From positions 1 to 40,862 of the forward strand of contig VGSE01000003.1 in NCBI GenBank assembly GCA_016875135.1: a stretch of 40,862 nt of DNA, in the 5' to 3' direction. The notes under the pieces are model-generated. The model saw only the letters and a list, made by a program, of their open reading frames with translations, was not told where the DNA came from and searched no databases. Source of the DNA: Deltaproteobacteria bacterium (GTDB lineage Bacteria; Bdellovibrionota; FAC87; UBA2466). The translations under genes were made by a program, and so were the position numbers. This document shows, piece by piece, positions 8,769 to 20,556 of this stretch (position 1 is its first letter; every line of letters begins with the position of its first letter).

Positions 8769-9968
8769 TTAAAGTGGAAATGCCTCACTAGTGTTTTCAA
8801 ACTGCCCACGAAGTTGAACTTCTTGCAGAAGTTCTTCCTTCTGTTTTTTAAGTTGCGGGGTTAGTTCAGCGTAAACATCCTCGAAGAGATCCATAGGATC
8901 GGGAGGTGGCTCTGCTTCGGCTCGCTCAACAGCTTCCGCTAACTTTTTCTTTAACTCCTCTTGAAGAGCTTTTTCTTTCTTTTCATCCCAAATTTTTTTG
9001 CTTTCCAAATAGGTTCTAAGCCGCTTGATGGGATCTCGCTTTGCCCAGGCTTGATACAACTTTTCATCCCGATATCTTGTCGGATCATCAGAAGAAGAAT
9101 GCGGACCCATTCTGAACGTTACACACTCAATTAAAGAGGGGCCCTCTCCTCGCCTGGCTCTATCTACCGCTTCCTTGGTGGCCTGATAAACAGCTAAAAT
9201 ATCGTTTCCATCGACTGCTATTCCAGGCATCCCATAACCGATTGCTTTATCAGCCAGTTTTTTTGCTCCCGTCTGCTTAGAGAGTGGGACGGAAATGGCA
9301 TACTGATTGTTTGTCACAATAAAAACTGACGGCGCTTTATAAGCTCCCGCAAAAGTAAGCCCTGTGTGAAAGTCGCTCTCCGAGGTTCCCCCATCGCCAC
9401 AGTAGGAGATAGCCACTTCTTTCGTCTTAGAAATTTTGGAAGCCATCGCGGCTCCGACCGCTTGAATCAGTTGGGTTGCTATGGGACTTGAAACGCTAAA
9501 CATTTTAATCTTGGGAAAACTATAATGGACCGGCATTTGTCTGCCCTTGGAAAGATCTCCTTGATTGCCCCACAAGTTACACAACATCTCGTAAATTCCA
9601 GCTCCTCGATACAGGAAGATCCCAGGCTCACGATAAGAAGGAAAAACCCAATCTTTTTCTACTAGTGCTGCTGCCGTGCCCGTTTGAATCGCTTCTTGAC
9701 CAAACGAGGGGACATAAAATCCGATTCGACCCTGTCGTTGAAGCATCATGCCTCTTTCATCAAAGGCTCGAGTTAAGGCCATATTTCGATACATTTTGAG
9801 AAGTAATTCTTTATCTAGTTTCGGATCCGCTTTAGGATCTACCGTACCATCTTCGTTCATCAGCCGGAAACAATCTTCCCTTAGAACAGAACAACTCATC
9901 GGCGCTTTTTCTGACTTGGTCGCTTGGTTTTTTATTTTTTTCTTCATTAAATCTGTTCCCGATTGCAT
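8769..9968 (-). CDS. pdhA: 2-oxoacid (pyruvate) dehydrogenase E1 alpha subunit
   Basis: RQGRIGFYVPSFGQEAIQTG, YCGDGGTSESDFHTGLTFAGAYKAPSVFIVTNNQYAISVP (ThDP motif), GPHSSSDDPTRYR. Confidence 0.95.
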   Translation of the reverse strand: MQSGTDLMKKKIKNQATKSEKAPMSCSVLREDCFRLMNEDGTVDPKADPKLDKELLLKMYRNMALTRAFDERGMMLQRQGRIGFYVPSFGQEAIQTGTAAALVEKDWVFPSYREPGIFLYRGAGIYEMLCNLWGNQGDLSKGRQMPVHYSFPKIKMFSVSSPIATQLIQAVGAAMASKISKTKEVAISYCGDGGTSESDFHTGLTFAGAYKAPSVFIVTNNQYAISVPLSKQTGAKKLADKAIGYGMPGIAVDGNDILAVYQATKEAVDRARRGEGPSLIECVTFRMGPHSSSDDPTRYRDEKLYQAWAKRDPIKRLRTYLESKKIWDEKKEKALQEELKKKLAEAVERAEAEPPPDPMDLFEDVYAELTPQLKKQKEELLQEVQLRGQFENTSEAFPL

Positions 9969-9970
9969 AG

Positions 9971-10867
9971 TTAGTTGGCCCTCGAACGCAATAATCCTTC
10001 AAGAAACTTTTCAGCGGCTCTATAAGAACTTCTTACGAGCGGTCCCGATGGAACGCAGAGAAACCCTTTCTCTAGTCCGACTTTTTCATACTCTTTAAAA
10101 ACATCTGGATGAACATATTCTTCGACGGGCAAGTGCCATGTCGTAGGTCTCAAATACTGCCCAAAAGTCACAATCTGAACTCCAGCAGCTCGCAAATCAT
10201 CCATCGCCTTGAAAATTTCTTCCCTGGATTCACCCAAACCCACCATCACTGATGATTTGGTGTAAATTTTAGGGAAGTACTCTTTGACCTTCTTTAAGAC
10301 GTCCAACGACTGCTGATATCCGCACCGCCTATCACGGACTGTTGAAGTAAGTCTTTCTACTGTTTCGATATTGTGAGCAATGACATCCACACCCGAAAGA
10401 CAAATACGCTCGATACTTTTTTCGTTCCCTTGAAAATCAGGGATTAAAACCTCTACTAAGGTCTCAGGACGTCGCTTTTTTATTTCCTCGACAGTTCGAG
10501 CAAAATGATCGGCTCCACCATCAGCAAGATCATCTCGATCGACTGAAGTTAAAACCACGTACCTGAGCTTTAATTCCGCTATTGCCGAAGCCACGTTAAC
10601 CGGTTCATTAGCGTCCAATTCTCTTTTGGGGTTTCCGCTCTTGACATGGCAGAACCGGCAAGCCCGCGTGCAGGTATCACCCATCAGCATTACGGTGGCA
10701 GTTCCCCCACCCCAGCACTCAGCTACATTGGGACAACGAGCTTCTTCACACACCGTATGAAGCTTCAAACCTCTTAACAGCTCTTTAATACGTGAATAAT
10801 TTTCGCCACCTGGGGGACGAATTTTAAGCCACTCCGGCTTTGGGGTTGTATGAGAAACTGAGGCCAT
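9971..10867 (-). CDS. lipA: Lipoyl synthase (radical SAM)
   Basis: CEEARCPNVAECW, MGDTCTRACRFCHV, VMVGLGESREEI, FGQYLRPT. Confidence 0.97.
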   Translation of the reverse strand: MASVSHTTPKPEWLKIRPPGGENYSRIKELLRGLKLHTVCEEARCPNVAECWGGGTATVMLMGDTCTRACRFCHVKSGNPKRELDANEPVNVASAIAELKLRYVVLTSVDRDDLADGGADHFARTVEEIKKRRPETLVEVLIPDFQGNEKSIERICLSGVDVIAHNIETVERLTSTVRDRRCGYQQSLDVLKKVKEYFPKIYTKSSVMVGLGESREEIFKAMDDLRAAGVQIVTFGQYLRPTTWHLPVEEYVHPDVFKEYEKVGLEKGFLCVPSGPLVRSSYRAAEKFLEGLLRSRAN

Positions 10868-10941
10868 AGTTACTTGAATTTGTAATAGAAAAAGGGGGGT
10901 TAGGCAATCTGCACGGTAGCGAAATTTCTAGGATATGAACC

Positions 10942-11598
10942 CTAAACCCCTCGTTGGTCCTCTCCCCAGATCTCTTTATGTTGTTGAGTCTGAAGAGTTA
11001 CGGGTGCCTTAGCCGACAAAATCCAACCGGCTAATTCGGCGGGTTTTACCAATCCGAAGGCTGGAGAATAGAGAACAGTGCACCGCTCATGAAGGCGGTT
11101 TTTGTGACAAATATCTTGCGCCCATTCAAAATCCTTTTGGGAAGCGACAACAAACTTGAACTGATCCTGTTTTTGGACCAGATCAAAATTGTCCCAGGCC
11201 ATCTTTTCAGATTCGCCGCTGTCGGGGCACTTAATATCAATGACTTTAATGACTTCCTGAGGGACATCTTTGACAGAGAAACTGCCGTTCGTTTCCAAAG
11301 AGACAATGTATTCCGCTTTGATGAGTGCGTTTAACAACTCTAAAGTCCCTCGCTGACTTAAGGGCTCACCACCGGTTACACAGGCATATTGAGTTTCAAA
11401 CGGTTTTATTTTTTCTAAGATTTCAGGGACGGTCATTAGGGTCCCTTCCCAATAGGCATATTTAGTATCGCACCAAGTGCAACGGAGATTGCAATAGGAT
11501 GTTCGGATAAATGCCGTGGGCTTCCCAGCTAATAGACTTTCGCCCTGGATACTATGAAAAATTTCATTAATTTTTATTTTTACTTCATCCATCAGCAT
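10942..11598 (-). CDS. queE: 7-carboxy-7-deazaguanine synthase (radical SAM)
   Basis: FHSIQGESLLAGKPTAFIRTSYCNLRCTWCDTKYA, VTGGEPL, LQTQQHKEIWGEDQRGV. TAATG overlap with atpC stop. Confidence 0.92.
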   Translation of the reverse strand: MLMDEVKIKINEIFHSIQGESLLAGKPTAFIRTSYCNLRCTWCDTKYAYWEGTLMTVPEILEKIKPFETQYACVTGGEPLSQRGTLELLNALIKAEYIVSLETNGSFSVKDVPQEVIKVIDIKCPDSGESEKMAWDNFDLVQKQDQFKFVVASQKDFEWAQDICHKNRLHERCTVLYSPAFGLVKPAELAGWILSAKAPVTLQTQQHKEIWGEDQRGV

Positions 11599-11990
11599 TA
11601 ATGGGAAATCTGCTGTCGGACTAAGGCGCGTTCTAACTTAAGTTGTTGTTTTCTAAAATCAGGATCACTTAAAATACCAATCAAAGCCTGTTCAGCTCGT
11701 TTCTGAGCTGTCTGAGCCCGAGCTTTATCAACATCCTTTGACTCTTCGACGGTATCTGCAAGAACTAAGACCTTGTTATTTCTGATTTCAGCGAAACCGT
11801 AACTAATAGCAAACTTACGTTCTCTACCGTCTTTGGTAAATACCAAGGGTCCTGTCTTTAACAGTGTTAACAGATCTGTGTGTCCATCCAAAATTTCTAG
11901 CTCGCCTTTGGCTCCCGGCAACTTAATGTTGTCCGCAGTAGCTCCTTCGACTAGCTTTTTCGTTGGAGTCACAATGTCTAGTTTAAGCAT
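11598..11990 (-). CDS. atpC: ATP synthase epsilon subunit
   Basis: KLDIVTPTKKLVEGATADNIKLPGAKGELEILDGHTDLLTLLKTG. Confidence 0.94.
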   Translation of the reverse strand: MLKLDIVTPTKKLVEGATADNIKLPGAKGELEILDGHTDLLTLLKTGPLVFTKDGRERKFAISYGFAEIRNNKVLVLADTVEESKDVDKARAQTAQKRAEQALIGILSDPDFRKQQLKLERALVRQQISH

Positions 11991-11993
11991 GAA

Positions 11994-13427
<1,434 letters not shown>

Positions 13428-13445
13428 TTAAAACTAAAAAATCCT

Positions 13446-14330
13446 TTATTTCATGGCCTCCACGCCACCTACAATTTCCATCAGCTCTTTTGTAATCGCT
13501 GCTTGTCGTGCTTTGTTGTAGAGCAAAGTGAGGTCCTCAATCATCTCAGATGCATTCTTGGAAGCATTCTCCATGGCTGACATTCGAGCCCCATGCTCAC
13601 TGGCAACTGATTCCAGCACGCAACGGAAAAACTGCATATAAAAGTGTTTGGGTACAATTTCGTTTAATATTTCTTCCTTGGAAGGTTCGAATATGTAGTT
13701 TTTAAATCGTTCGTCCTCTCCAACTTTTAATATTCCGACGACTCCCTCAGGCACTTCTGTGGCCACGGGTATCAATCTCTCAACAGTGACTCTTTGCTGA
13801 ATAGCAGATTTGAATTCATTGTAGACCAAATAAATGGCATCAAACTCTTCTTTTAAGTACGCATTTAGTATCTCTTGCGCGATATGAACCGCCTTAGCGT
13901 AGGTTACTTTGGCGAGAAGCCCTTCATGATACGTTGCTATGGGCTGTCTTTTCTTGAAAAAATCATTCGCTTTTTTGCCGATAACATCAAGTGTGACTTC
14001 GATCCCTTGGGCCTGTTTCGACTTAATAAATCGTTGCGCCTCTTTAAACACGCTCGCGTTATAAGATCCACAAAGACCTCGATCTCCTGCCACCACGACT
14101 AATCTAATCTTTTTTTCTTCTCGGCTAACAAGAAGGGGATGTTGAATACCTTCTTTTTTAAATAGAGAAAGCAAAATGGAGTAGATTCGATAGGCAAAAG
14201 GTCTGGTGTTGAGAATGGCCTCTTGTGCTCGTCTTAGCTTAGCAGCAGCCACCATTTTCATCGCCCGAGTGATCTGGCGAGTGTTTTGGACTGAGCTAAT
14301 CCGCTTTCGTATTTCCTTACGATCTGCCAT
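13446..14330 (-). CDS. atpG: ATP synthase gamma subunit
   Basis: RKRISSVQNTRQITRAMKMVAAAKLRRAQ ... ARMSAMENASKNASEMIEDLTLLYNKARQAAITKELMEIVGG. Confidence 0.98.
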   Translation of the reverse strand: MADRKEIRKRISSVQNTRQITRAMKMVAAAKLRRAQEAILNTRPFAYRIYSILLSLFKKEGIQHPLLVSREEKKIRLVVVAGDRGLCGSYNASVFKEAQRFIKSKQAQGIEVTLDVIGKKANDFFKKRQPIATYHEGLLAKVTYAKAVHIAQEILNAYLKEEFDAIYLVYNEFKSAIQQRVTVERLIPVATEVPEGVVGILKVGEDERFKNYIFEPSKEEILNEIVPKHFYMQFFRCVLESVASEHGARMSAMENASKNASEMIEDLTLLYNKARQAAITKELMEIVGGVEAMK

Positions 14331-14342
14331 GGTACCTTCTCA

Positions 14343-15851
14343 TTAAGCGAAACTTGCCCCAAATTCCTCTAATGCTTTAACAAGCACTGGTTTGACTTGG
14401 TCATCGATCGCTTTTTTCGTTCGAATGTCTTCAAAAAGCTTCGGATACTTTTGCTCAACAAAATCGAATAGTTCTTTTTCATAAGCGCCCACTCGAGAAG
14501 TGGGAATCTTGTCTAGGTACCCGTTTGTTCCAGCGTAAATAATCACAACCTGTTTCTCTACGGGCTGAGGGACATACTGCCCTTGCTTCAAGACTGCAAC
14601 CATACGCTCGCCACGGGCCAACTGATCTTGAGTAGCTTTATCAAGATCGGATCCAAATTGTGCGAATGCGGCCATTGCTCTGTACTGAGCTAGCGACAAT
14701 CGCAAGTTACCCGCAATAGCTTTCATCGCTTTTGTTTGAGCGCTACCGCCCACCCGCGACACTGATAAACCTACGTTAATGGCAGGTCGAACCCCTGAGT
14801 AAAACAGATCGGTATCTAAGAAAATCTGGCCATCAGTAATTGAAATCACATTGGTTGGAATATAAGCTGATACGTCGCCAGCTTGAGTTTCAATGATAGG
14901 CAAAGCAGTTAAGCTTCCGCCACCTTCTTTATCGCTGAGTTTAGCGGCCCTCTCCAATAACCGGCTGTGGATATAAAACACATCTCCAGGATACGCTTCC
15001 CGACCGGGTGGCCGTCTCAACAAGAGCGACAATTGACGATAAGCTGCTGCTTGTTTTGTTAAGTCGTCATAAACTATCAAGGCATGCTTACCATTATCTC
15101 GGAACCACTCACCCATTGTTACGCCCGCATAAGGAGCGATGTACTGAAGGGGGGCAGAAGCGCTGGCAGTGGCAGAAACTACAATCGTGTAATCCATTGC
15201 TCCAGCAGCCCTTAGCTTATCTACAACTAGCGCTACTGTTGAGTTTTTTTGCCCGATAGCTACGTAGATACAAAATACACCTTGGCCTTTTTGGTTAATG
15301 ATGGTGTCGATTGCAACTGCGGTTTTACCCGTTTGTCGGTCACCAATAATAAGTTCTCGTTGACCACGACCAATTGGAACCATGGCATCAATAGCTTTAA
15401 TGCCGGTTTGTAACGGCTCCCTAACTGATTGTCGCTTAACAATACCAGGGGCTTTAATTTCAACGTTTCTAAATTCTTTAGAGTTAAGAGCACCCATTCC
15501 ATCAATCGGTTGCCCTAAAGCATCAACAACTCTTCCTACAAGAGCCTCACCCACTGGAACTTGCAAGATTCTTCCGGTTCTTTTGACAATATTGCCTTCT
15601 TTGACTGCAGCAACATCACCAAACACCGCAACCCCGACACTCTCTTCGTCAAGATTTAAAACCACACCATATAGGCCGCCCGGGAACTCAACCATCTCTC
15701 CGGCCATGGCCCCTTGGAGCCCATAAATTCGAGCAACCCCGTCACCAACATTAAGAACAGTTCCAGTTTCTGCAACTTGAACCTCTTTATCAAAATCTTC
15801 TATTCGCTTTCGTATAATTTCACTAATTTCATCAGCGCGAATTTGTTGCAT
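14343..15851 (-). CDS. atpA: ATP synthase alpha subunit
   Basis: [18 protein letters not shown], canonical full-length protein ([13 protein letters not shown] start). Confidence 0.99.
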   Translation of the reverse strand: MQQIRADEISEIIRKRIEDFDKEVQVAETGTVLNVGDGVARIYGLQGAMAGEMVEFPGGLYGVVLNLDEESVGVAVFGDVAAVKEGNIVKRTGRILQVPVGEALVGRVVDALGQPIDGMGALNSKEFRNVEIKAPGIVKRQSVREPLQTGIKAIDAMVPIGRGQRELIIGDRQTGKTAVAIDTIINQKGQGVFCIYVAIGQKNSTVALVVDKLRAAGAMDYTIVVSATASASAPLQYIAPYAGVTMGEWFRDNGKHALIVYDDLTKQAAAYRQLSLLLRRPPGREAYPGDVFYIHSRLLERAAKLSDKEGGGSLTALPIIETQAGDVSAYIPTNVISITDGQIFLDTDLFYSGVRPAINVGLSVSRVGGSAQTKAMKAIAGNLRLSLAQYRAMAAFAQFGSDLDKATQDQLARGERMVAVLKQGQYVPQPVEKQVVIIYAGTNGYLDKIPTSRVGAYEKELFDFVEQKYPKLFEDIRTKKAIDDQVKPVLVKALEEFGASFA

Positions 15852-15862
15852 GTTTCCTCCAA

Positions 15863-16405
15863 TTAACCCGATATTAAATTTTCTTCGAAGCTATGTAACC
15901 AGCCCATTAATGAACCATCGTAAGTTCTTCCCCCGACAGTAGCTTTAATACCGCCGATTAAAGTGGGGTCCACTTTATACCTAGCTTCTACTTTTTTTCC
16001 TAAAATCGTCCGAAATTTTTCTTCTATTTTCTTTTTTTCGTTCGCTTCTAAGTTAGTTGCTGTTTCGACATTTAAAGAAACCACATTGGCAGATTCCAAT
16101 ACAATAAGCTGGAGTCGCTCAGCTATGGAAGCCACATGGTCTAATCGTTTGGCAACACAAAGAACTAACAAAACTTTTTTGGCCTCAACAGAAAGCTTGG
16201 CCCTTGAAACTAAATCCTCAACAATCAAGTTTCTTTCGGCTTCTGAATACACATGGCTAGTAAGAACGAAAGTGAGTTCTTTGTGGCCCTCTAAAATGAA
16301 AGCAAACTCTTTAAGTTCAGAAATAAGAGTGCGAGCCTTTGCCTCGTCTTTTAAATAATCAAAAATTGCCTTTGCATATCGCTGTGAAACTTTATCTTGT
16401 GCCAT
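15863..16405 (-). CDS. atpH: ATP synthase delta subunit
   Basis: [26 protein letters not shown]... [25 protein letters not shown]. Confidence 0.95.
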   Translation of the reverse strand: MAQDKVSQRYAKAIFDYLKDEAKARTLISELKEFAFILEGHKELTFVLTSHVYSEAERNLIVEDLVSRAKLSVEAKKVLLVLCVAKRLDHVASIAERLQLIVLESANVVSLNVETATNLEANEKKKIEEKFRTILGKKVEARYKVDPTLIGGIKATVGGRTYDGSLMGWLHSFEENLISG

Positions 16406-16874
16406 GGCCTACCAAACCTACAAACTCGGTCACAAGCTTGTGTTTTTCTTGTGCCGGTAAATGTTCTCCCAAATAAAGCTCCGCAAGCTCTACACTTCTT
16501 TCTATCGCTTCAGTTTGCAGCCCTTTTTTTGCTTTTAAAATTTCTCCGGAGCTCAAGAGCTCGGCTTCTTTTTTTATTCTTTCTGCTTCGTGAGTAGCTT
16601 CAAATAAGGTCTTGTCTTTAAATCTTTTCAGGCTGGCAACACCATTATTTTTATCCTGTTCAGCATGTGAATGGGCCTGCCTCCAGTTGCTCTCCCAAGT
16701 AAGCAATTCCTGTCGAGCTTCTTGCACCAGCTTCTCAGCTTCATCAATGGCTTTTTTTACCGCCTCTGATCGCGAGACCAAAAAGCTTGCAAATGGTTTT
16801 CTGCCAAAAAAAACAAAAATACCTACCATTACACTAAAATTGAGAACGCTTGCTATAACAACACTAGTTTCCAT
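16392..16874 (-). CDS. atpF: ATP synthase b subunit
   Basis: N-terminal TM segment then FGRKPFASFLVSRSEAVKKAIDEAEKLVQEARQ coiled coil; position between b'-type gene and atpH. Confidence 0.9.
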   Translation of the reverse strand: METSVVIASVLNFSVMVGIFVFFGRKPFASFLVSRSEAVKKAIDEAEKLVQEARQELLTWESNWRQAHSHAEQDKNNGVASLKRFKDKTLFEATHEAERIKKEAELLSSGEILKAKKGLQTEAIERSVELAELYLGEHLPAQEKHKLVTEFVGLVGHGTR

Positions 16875-16876
16875 CG

Positions 16877-17392
16877 TTATCCTTGCACCACCGGACGCTC
16901 AGCTTTGTTTTTTTTTAAATCAACCTTATCTCCGGTAATGTTGACCGCTTTTCCTATTAACTTGCTCGCAATTCGACTAGCAAAATCCGAAATCATTGGG
17001 GTCAATTCTGTACGCGCCTTTGTCGTGTCGGTTCCGATCTGTCTTCTTAAATCCTCTAACCTTTTTGAGGCTTCGTCTCTGGCGCTTTGAACTATTTTTT
17101 GCTCTTCGTCAGTTATTTTTTTCTTTTCTTCCTCAAGCCAAGTAGAATTTTTTTTGTGCTCAGCCTTGATAAAAGCCTCATAGTCTTCTTTTAACTTCGC
17201 CACTTTATGTTTGGTCTGTTCAGCCTCTTCTTTGAATCCGTGAGTTTTGTGTTCTCGAATATGAAAAAGTTCAATTAATGGTTTGAAAACCAAAATTTTC
17301 ATGACGGCAAAGCTTGATAGAAATAAGGCAAGCTGAATAACAAATTCGATCCCGAATTGTTTATCTAAGACCAGCCCTTCCATAACTTCCAT
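16877..17392 (-). CDS. ATP synthase b/b'-type subunit
   Basis: FVIQLALFLSSFAVMKILVFKPLIELFHIREHKTHGFKEEAEQTKHKV; second b-like gene immediately upstream of atpF. Confidence 0.85.
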   Translation of the reverse strand: MEVMEGLVLDKQFGIEFVIQLALFLSSFAVMKILVFKPLIELFHIREHKTHGFKEEAEQTKHKVAKLKEDYEAFIKAEHKKNSTWLEEEKKKITDEEQKIVQSARDEASKRLEDLRRQIGTDTTKARTELTPMISDFASRIASKLIGKAVNITGDKVDLKKNKAERPVVQG

Positions 17393-17435
17393 GACAACCC
17401 TCTATTGACATTGTTGTGGCAGTTTCAGTTGCTTT

Positions 17436-17464
17436 GATTTACAGCCCAAGCGCAGGCGTGTCAA
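17436..17464 (-). promoter_or_regulatory. Candidate sigma-70-type promoter for the minus-strand atp operon
   Basis: Minus strand: TTGACA (17464-17459), 17-nt spacer, TAAATC (17441-17436), about 40-50 nt upstream of the b'-type gene start. Confidence 0.5.
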
Positions 17465-17508
17465 GAAAGGGGATGAGTTTTTGCGCAGTATTTTTGGGAT
17501 CTTAGTCG

Positions 17509-17913
17509 TTAATTTGGTGCTTCTTGTCTAGGACGGCCCGAAAGGGGCCCGAGCATTTTGGTCTTTCCATCAAACACAGCCCCCTCTTCAATTTGAAGAA
17601 TGGCCGTTTGAACCGTGCCGCGAACAACGGCCGGAGCCTGAATTTCAACCCTCTGAGTGGCGTAAACATCGCCCGAAAAATGTCCTGAAATTACAACTAC
17701 ATCCGCCTCAATTTGCCCCGAAACTTGTGCATCGTCCCCAATAATGAGAATGTCAGGAGTAAAAATTTCTCCTTTAAAACTCCCATCGATACGGGCAGTT
17801 CCTTCAAATTGAAGTCGCCCTTCCAGGTGACACCCCTTTTGAAGAACTACCGTAACTTCGTGGCTAACCAGCGGTAGGTCAAATGGATCCGGTCGGCGAT
17901 GGAACATTTTCAC
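17509..17913 (-). CDS. Bactofilin family cytoskeletal protein
   Basis: LQKGCHLEGRLQFEGTARIDGSFKGEIFTPDILIIGDDAQVSGQIEADVVVISGHFSGDVYATQRVEIQAPAVVRGTVQTAILQIEEGAVFDGKTKM beta-helix repeats. Confidence 0.95.
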   Translation of the reverse strand: MKMFHRRPDPFDLPLVSHEVTVVLQKGCHLEGRLQFEGTARIDGSFKGEIFTPDILIIGDDAQVSGQIEADVVVISGHFSGDVYATQRVEIQAPAVVRGTVQTAILQIEEGAVFDGKTKMLGPLSGRPRQEAPN

Positions 17914-18799
17914 CTTTTAACTCATCTGCTAGGCGCATCAAGTCTTCACGCGATGCGTAGCTAAGTTGAATGAGCCCTTTTGTCTCGTTTCCAATGATTT
18001 TTACCATTGTTCCGTAAACTCGCTTCAAATCGTCTTCTAAAGCTCGAATGTGAACACTTTCTGGGCGCTCCGCATTATTTGGCCCATTTGCGTTATCTCT
18101 TAATACCTCGTTTACTTTACGCTCCGTTTCTCGAACGGACAGCTTTTTTCTTACGATCAATTCTCGAACGGCTAATTGATCCTCTGCCTTCTCCAAAGAA
18201 AGAAGGGCTCGAGCATGACCCATCGTAATTTTTCCGGCTGTGATATCTTCGCGAATGACAGCAGGCAGCTTTAAAAGTCGCAAAGTGTTCGCGACAGTAG
18301 CCCGATTTTTTCCGACTCGTGTAGCAATGTCTTCTTGAGACAATTGAAACTCATCCATTAATTGCTGGTACGCAATGGCCTCTTCGATGCAATTAAGATC
18401 TTCTCTTTGAATGTTTTCGATAATAGCCATTTCCAAAGAGGCTTGATCTCCATCGATTTCTTTTACCACAACCGGAACCTGTTTTAATCCGGCGCGTTGA
18501 GCAGCTCGCCATCGACGCTCTCCAGCAATAAGTTCATATCGGCCGTCTTTTTGCCTAACGACCAGCGGTTGAATTATGCCATGAACCCGTACCGACTCGA
18601 CGAGCTCATCAAGCGCCTCTTTCTGAAAAATTTTTCTCGGCTGATAGGTGTTGGGAACTATTTTTTCTATGTCACAGAAGAATAAATCTTTCTTTAGCTG
18701 CACGCCGGGCAATGTCCCTTCAGGGCCTTGAGCCTCAGGGATCAAAGAAGCAAGACCCCTTCCAAGTGGTTTTTTTCTGTCGATATCAAGGGTTGCCAT
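17879..18799 (-). CDS. parB: Chromosome partitioning protein ParB
   Basis: KKPLGRGLASLIPE, NTYQPRKIF, ELIAGERRWRAAQRAGLKQVPVVVKE, HTH region QEDIATRVGKNRATVANTLRLLKLP. Confidence 0.97.
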   Translation of the reverse strand: MATLDIDRKKPLGRGLASLIPEAQGPEGTLPGVQLKKDLFFCDIEKIVPNTYQPRKIFQKEALDELVESVRVHGIIQPLVVRQKDGRYELIAGERRWRAAQRAGLKQVPVVVKEIDGDQASLEMAIIENIQREDLNCIEEAIAYQQLMDEFQLSQEDIATRVGKNRATVANTLRLLKLPAVIREDITAGKITMGHARALLSLEKAEDQLAVRELIVRKKLSVRETERKVNEVLRDNANGPNNAERPESVHIRALEDDLKRVYGTMVKIIGNETKGLIQLSYASREDLMRLADELKGENVPSPTGSI

Positions 18800-19706
18800 A
18801 TTCTACGCCTTTCTTTTCTGTTGGTCCGATGTCGTTTAAAACTTCAATTGGAATTTCAGGAAGCTCGTCTGAAATGACTTCTTCAGTTAAAATCTTGGTC
18901 TCGATTTTTTCAACCGCCTTATCCCCACCCTCAAGACGCCTTATAACCTCCTGCGCCAAATTCAAATAACTTTGGGAACCAGTCGAGCTAATATCGTAAA
19001 GAAGAACCGGCTTACCATGACTGGGACTTTCACTTAATTTCACATTTCTTGGAATGACCGTATCGAAAACGGTGCTCTTGAAATGACTTTTTACCTCTGT
19101 AACAACCTGTCGAGATAAATTATTTCTTGAATCGAACATCGTAAGAACGATACCTAACTGCTGAAGCTTTTTATTAAGCCCCTTACGAATAAGTTCTGCT
19201 GTGTGAAGGAACTGCCCGAGCCCCTCCATCGCATAGTACTCACACTGCAGGGGAATCAAATAATAATTTGCAGCTGTCAAAGCATTCAAAGTCAAAAGAC
19301 CTAAAGATGGTGGGCAATCGATAAAAATATAATCGAACTTAATCCCTTCAGATCTTTCCAACTCTTCGAACGCATTTTTTAGTCTTAGCTCTCTAGCGAT
19401 AGCCTGAACTAATTCAATTTCGGCTCCGCTAAGATTGTTGTCAGAAGGACAAACTTTTAAAAATTCAAGCCCTGTAGGATAGATCGCTTCTCGAATTGGC
19501 AGCTCATCAATAAGAACGTGATAAATGTTTTTATCGGGAAAAAGCGCCTTATCTAAACCTAAACCACTTGAGGCATTTCCTTGAGGATCCAGGTCAACCA
19601 ATAAAACTTTTTTTTCTGCCGCTGCTACGGATGCCGCGAGATTCACTGCTGTTGTGGTTTTCCCGACGCCACCCTTTTGATTTGCAATTGCTATGATATT
19701 TGCCAT
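18786..19706 (-). CDS. parA: Chromosome partitioning ATPase ParA/Soj
   Basis: IAIANQKGGVGKTTTAVNLAASVA deviant Walker A, LLVDLDPQGNASSGLG, FIDCPPSLGLLTLNAL. Confidence 0.97.
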   Translation of the reverse strand: MANIIAIANQKGGVGKTTTAVNLAASVAAAEKKVLLVDLDPQGNASSGLGLDKALFPDKNIYHVLIDELPIREAIYPTGLEFLKVCPSDNNLSGAEIELVQAIARELRLKNAFEELERSEGIKFDYIFIDCPPSLGLLTLNALTAANYYLIPLQCEYYAMEGLGQFLHTAELIRKGLNKKLQQLGIVLTMFDSRNNLSRQVVTEVKSHFKSTVFDTVIPRNVKLSESPSHGKPVLLYDISSTGSQSYLNLAQEVIRRLEGGDKAVEKIETKILTEEVISDELPEIPIEVLNDIGPTEKKGVEYGNP

Positions 19707-19895
19707 AAATTTTTTCGGATTAAAATTAGATTATGTGATTGATATTTCTATCATATTTTTTTTTAGTGTACAAAATTTTTTACAATAAAAATTTATTTCG
19801 CCCACTTGATTTTTGGGGCATTGAGCCATTTGAAGACAAGAAAGACTGTCAAGTGAGCCACCAAGAAAACTTCTATACCAGCTCCCTTTAAGTAC

Positions 19896-19911
19896 TGTTC
19901 CACGTGGAACA
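19896..19911. promoter_or_regulatory. parS site (TGTTCCACGTGGAACA, perfect palindrome)
   Basis: Matches parS consensus (TGTTNCACGTGNAACA), between parA and rsmG. Confidence 0.93.
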
Positions 19912-19920
19912 AAAAACCGA

Positions 19921-20556
19921 CTATTTTGTTCCACGTGGAACGAAGTCAAAACTTTCGACTCTTCGGCCACCGCTCTCCATGGGAAGCTCATAGCAGAGCT
20001 CTCCGGTTTTTAAAAATTCCATCGGGGGATTTAAGGGTTCGCGACTTCCTCCCACATTAACTATGAGGGTACTTCCTTCTGTCATTCTTTTAGACATAAA
20101 CTTAAAAAGCTCGGGTGGCGGAAGAACCGCTCTTGCCAAAAACAATCCCTTTCGTTTTTCAGCAAGCATATCCCCCAAGAGAGTAAGGTTATCTATATTT
20201 AGGCTAGTAAGAACAGCCGAAAGAAATGTCTGCTTCTTAAGGCTGCGTTCAAATAATGTCACTTTAGCCTTTGGATATCGAATCGCGTAGACCACACCAG
20301 GAAAGCCGGCGCCAGTCCCAAGATCATAGACCTCTCTCTCTTTTCTTTTAGATTCTGCAAAGTCAGAGATAAAAATGCTGTCCATGTAGTGTGTAGCAAA
20401 CGATTTTTCGATACTCTTTTTCGAAACCAGCGCCATCCTCTCGTTCCAGTTTTTTAGCAGTGAAAAATGGCTCTCATAAAGTTCAAGTTCTCGGGGATCT
20501 AACTTTGAGAGGTTAGAGATACTCGGCGAGTGGGATAAAAACTTTTCCTTTAACAT
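19921..20556 (-). CDS. rsmG: 16S rRNA (guanine527-N7)-methyltransferase
   Basis: WNERMALVSKKSIEKSFATHYMDS, VYDLGTGAGFPGVVYAIRYPKAKVTLFE. Confidence 0.95.
   Translation of the reverse strand: MLKEKFLSHSPSISNLSKLDPRELELYESHFSLLKNWNERMALVSKKSIEKSFATHYMDSIFISDFAESKRKEREVYDLGTGAGFPGVVYAIRYPKAKVTLFERSLKKQTFLSAVLTSLNIDNLTLLGDMLAEKRKGLFLARAVLPPPELFKFMSKRMTEGSTLIVNVGGSREPLNPPMEFLKTGELCYELPMESGGRRVESFDFVPRGTK
19927..19942. promoter_or_regulatory. parS site (TGTTCCACGTGGAACG) inside the last codons of rsmG
   Basis: One-end mismatch to the perfect palindrome; 31 bp from the first site; encodes the C-terminal VPRGT of RsmG. Confidence 0.88.

Noticed and set aside
19731-19991. 86-aa minus-strand ORF across the parS pair
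   Set aside because: Overlaps the rsmG end in another frame and reads through the parA upstream region; no family features.
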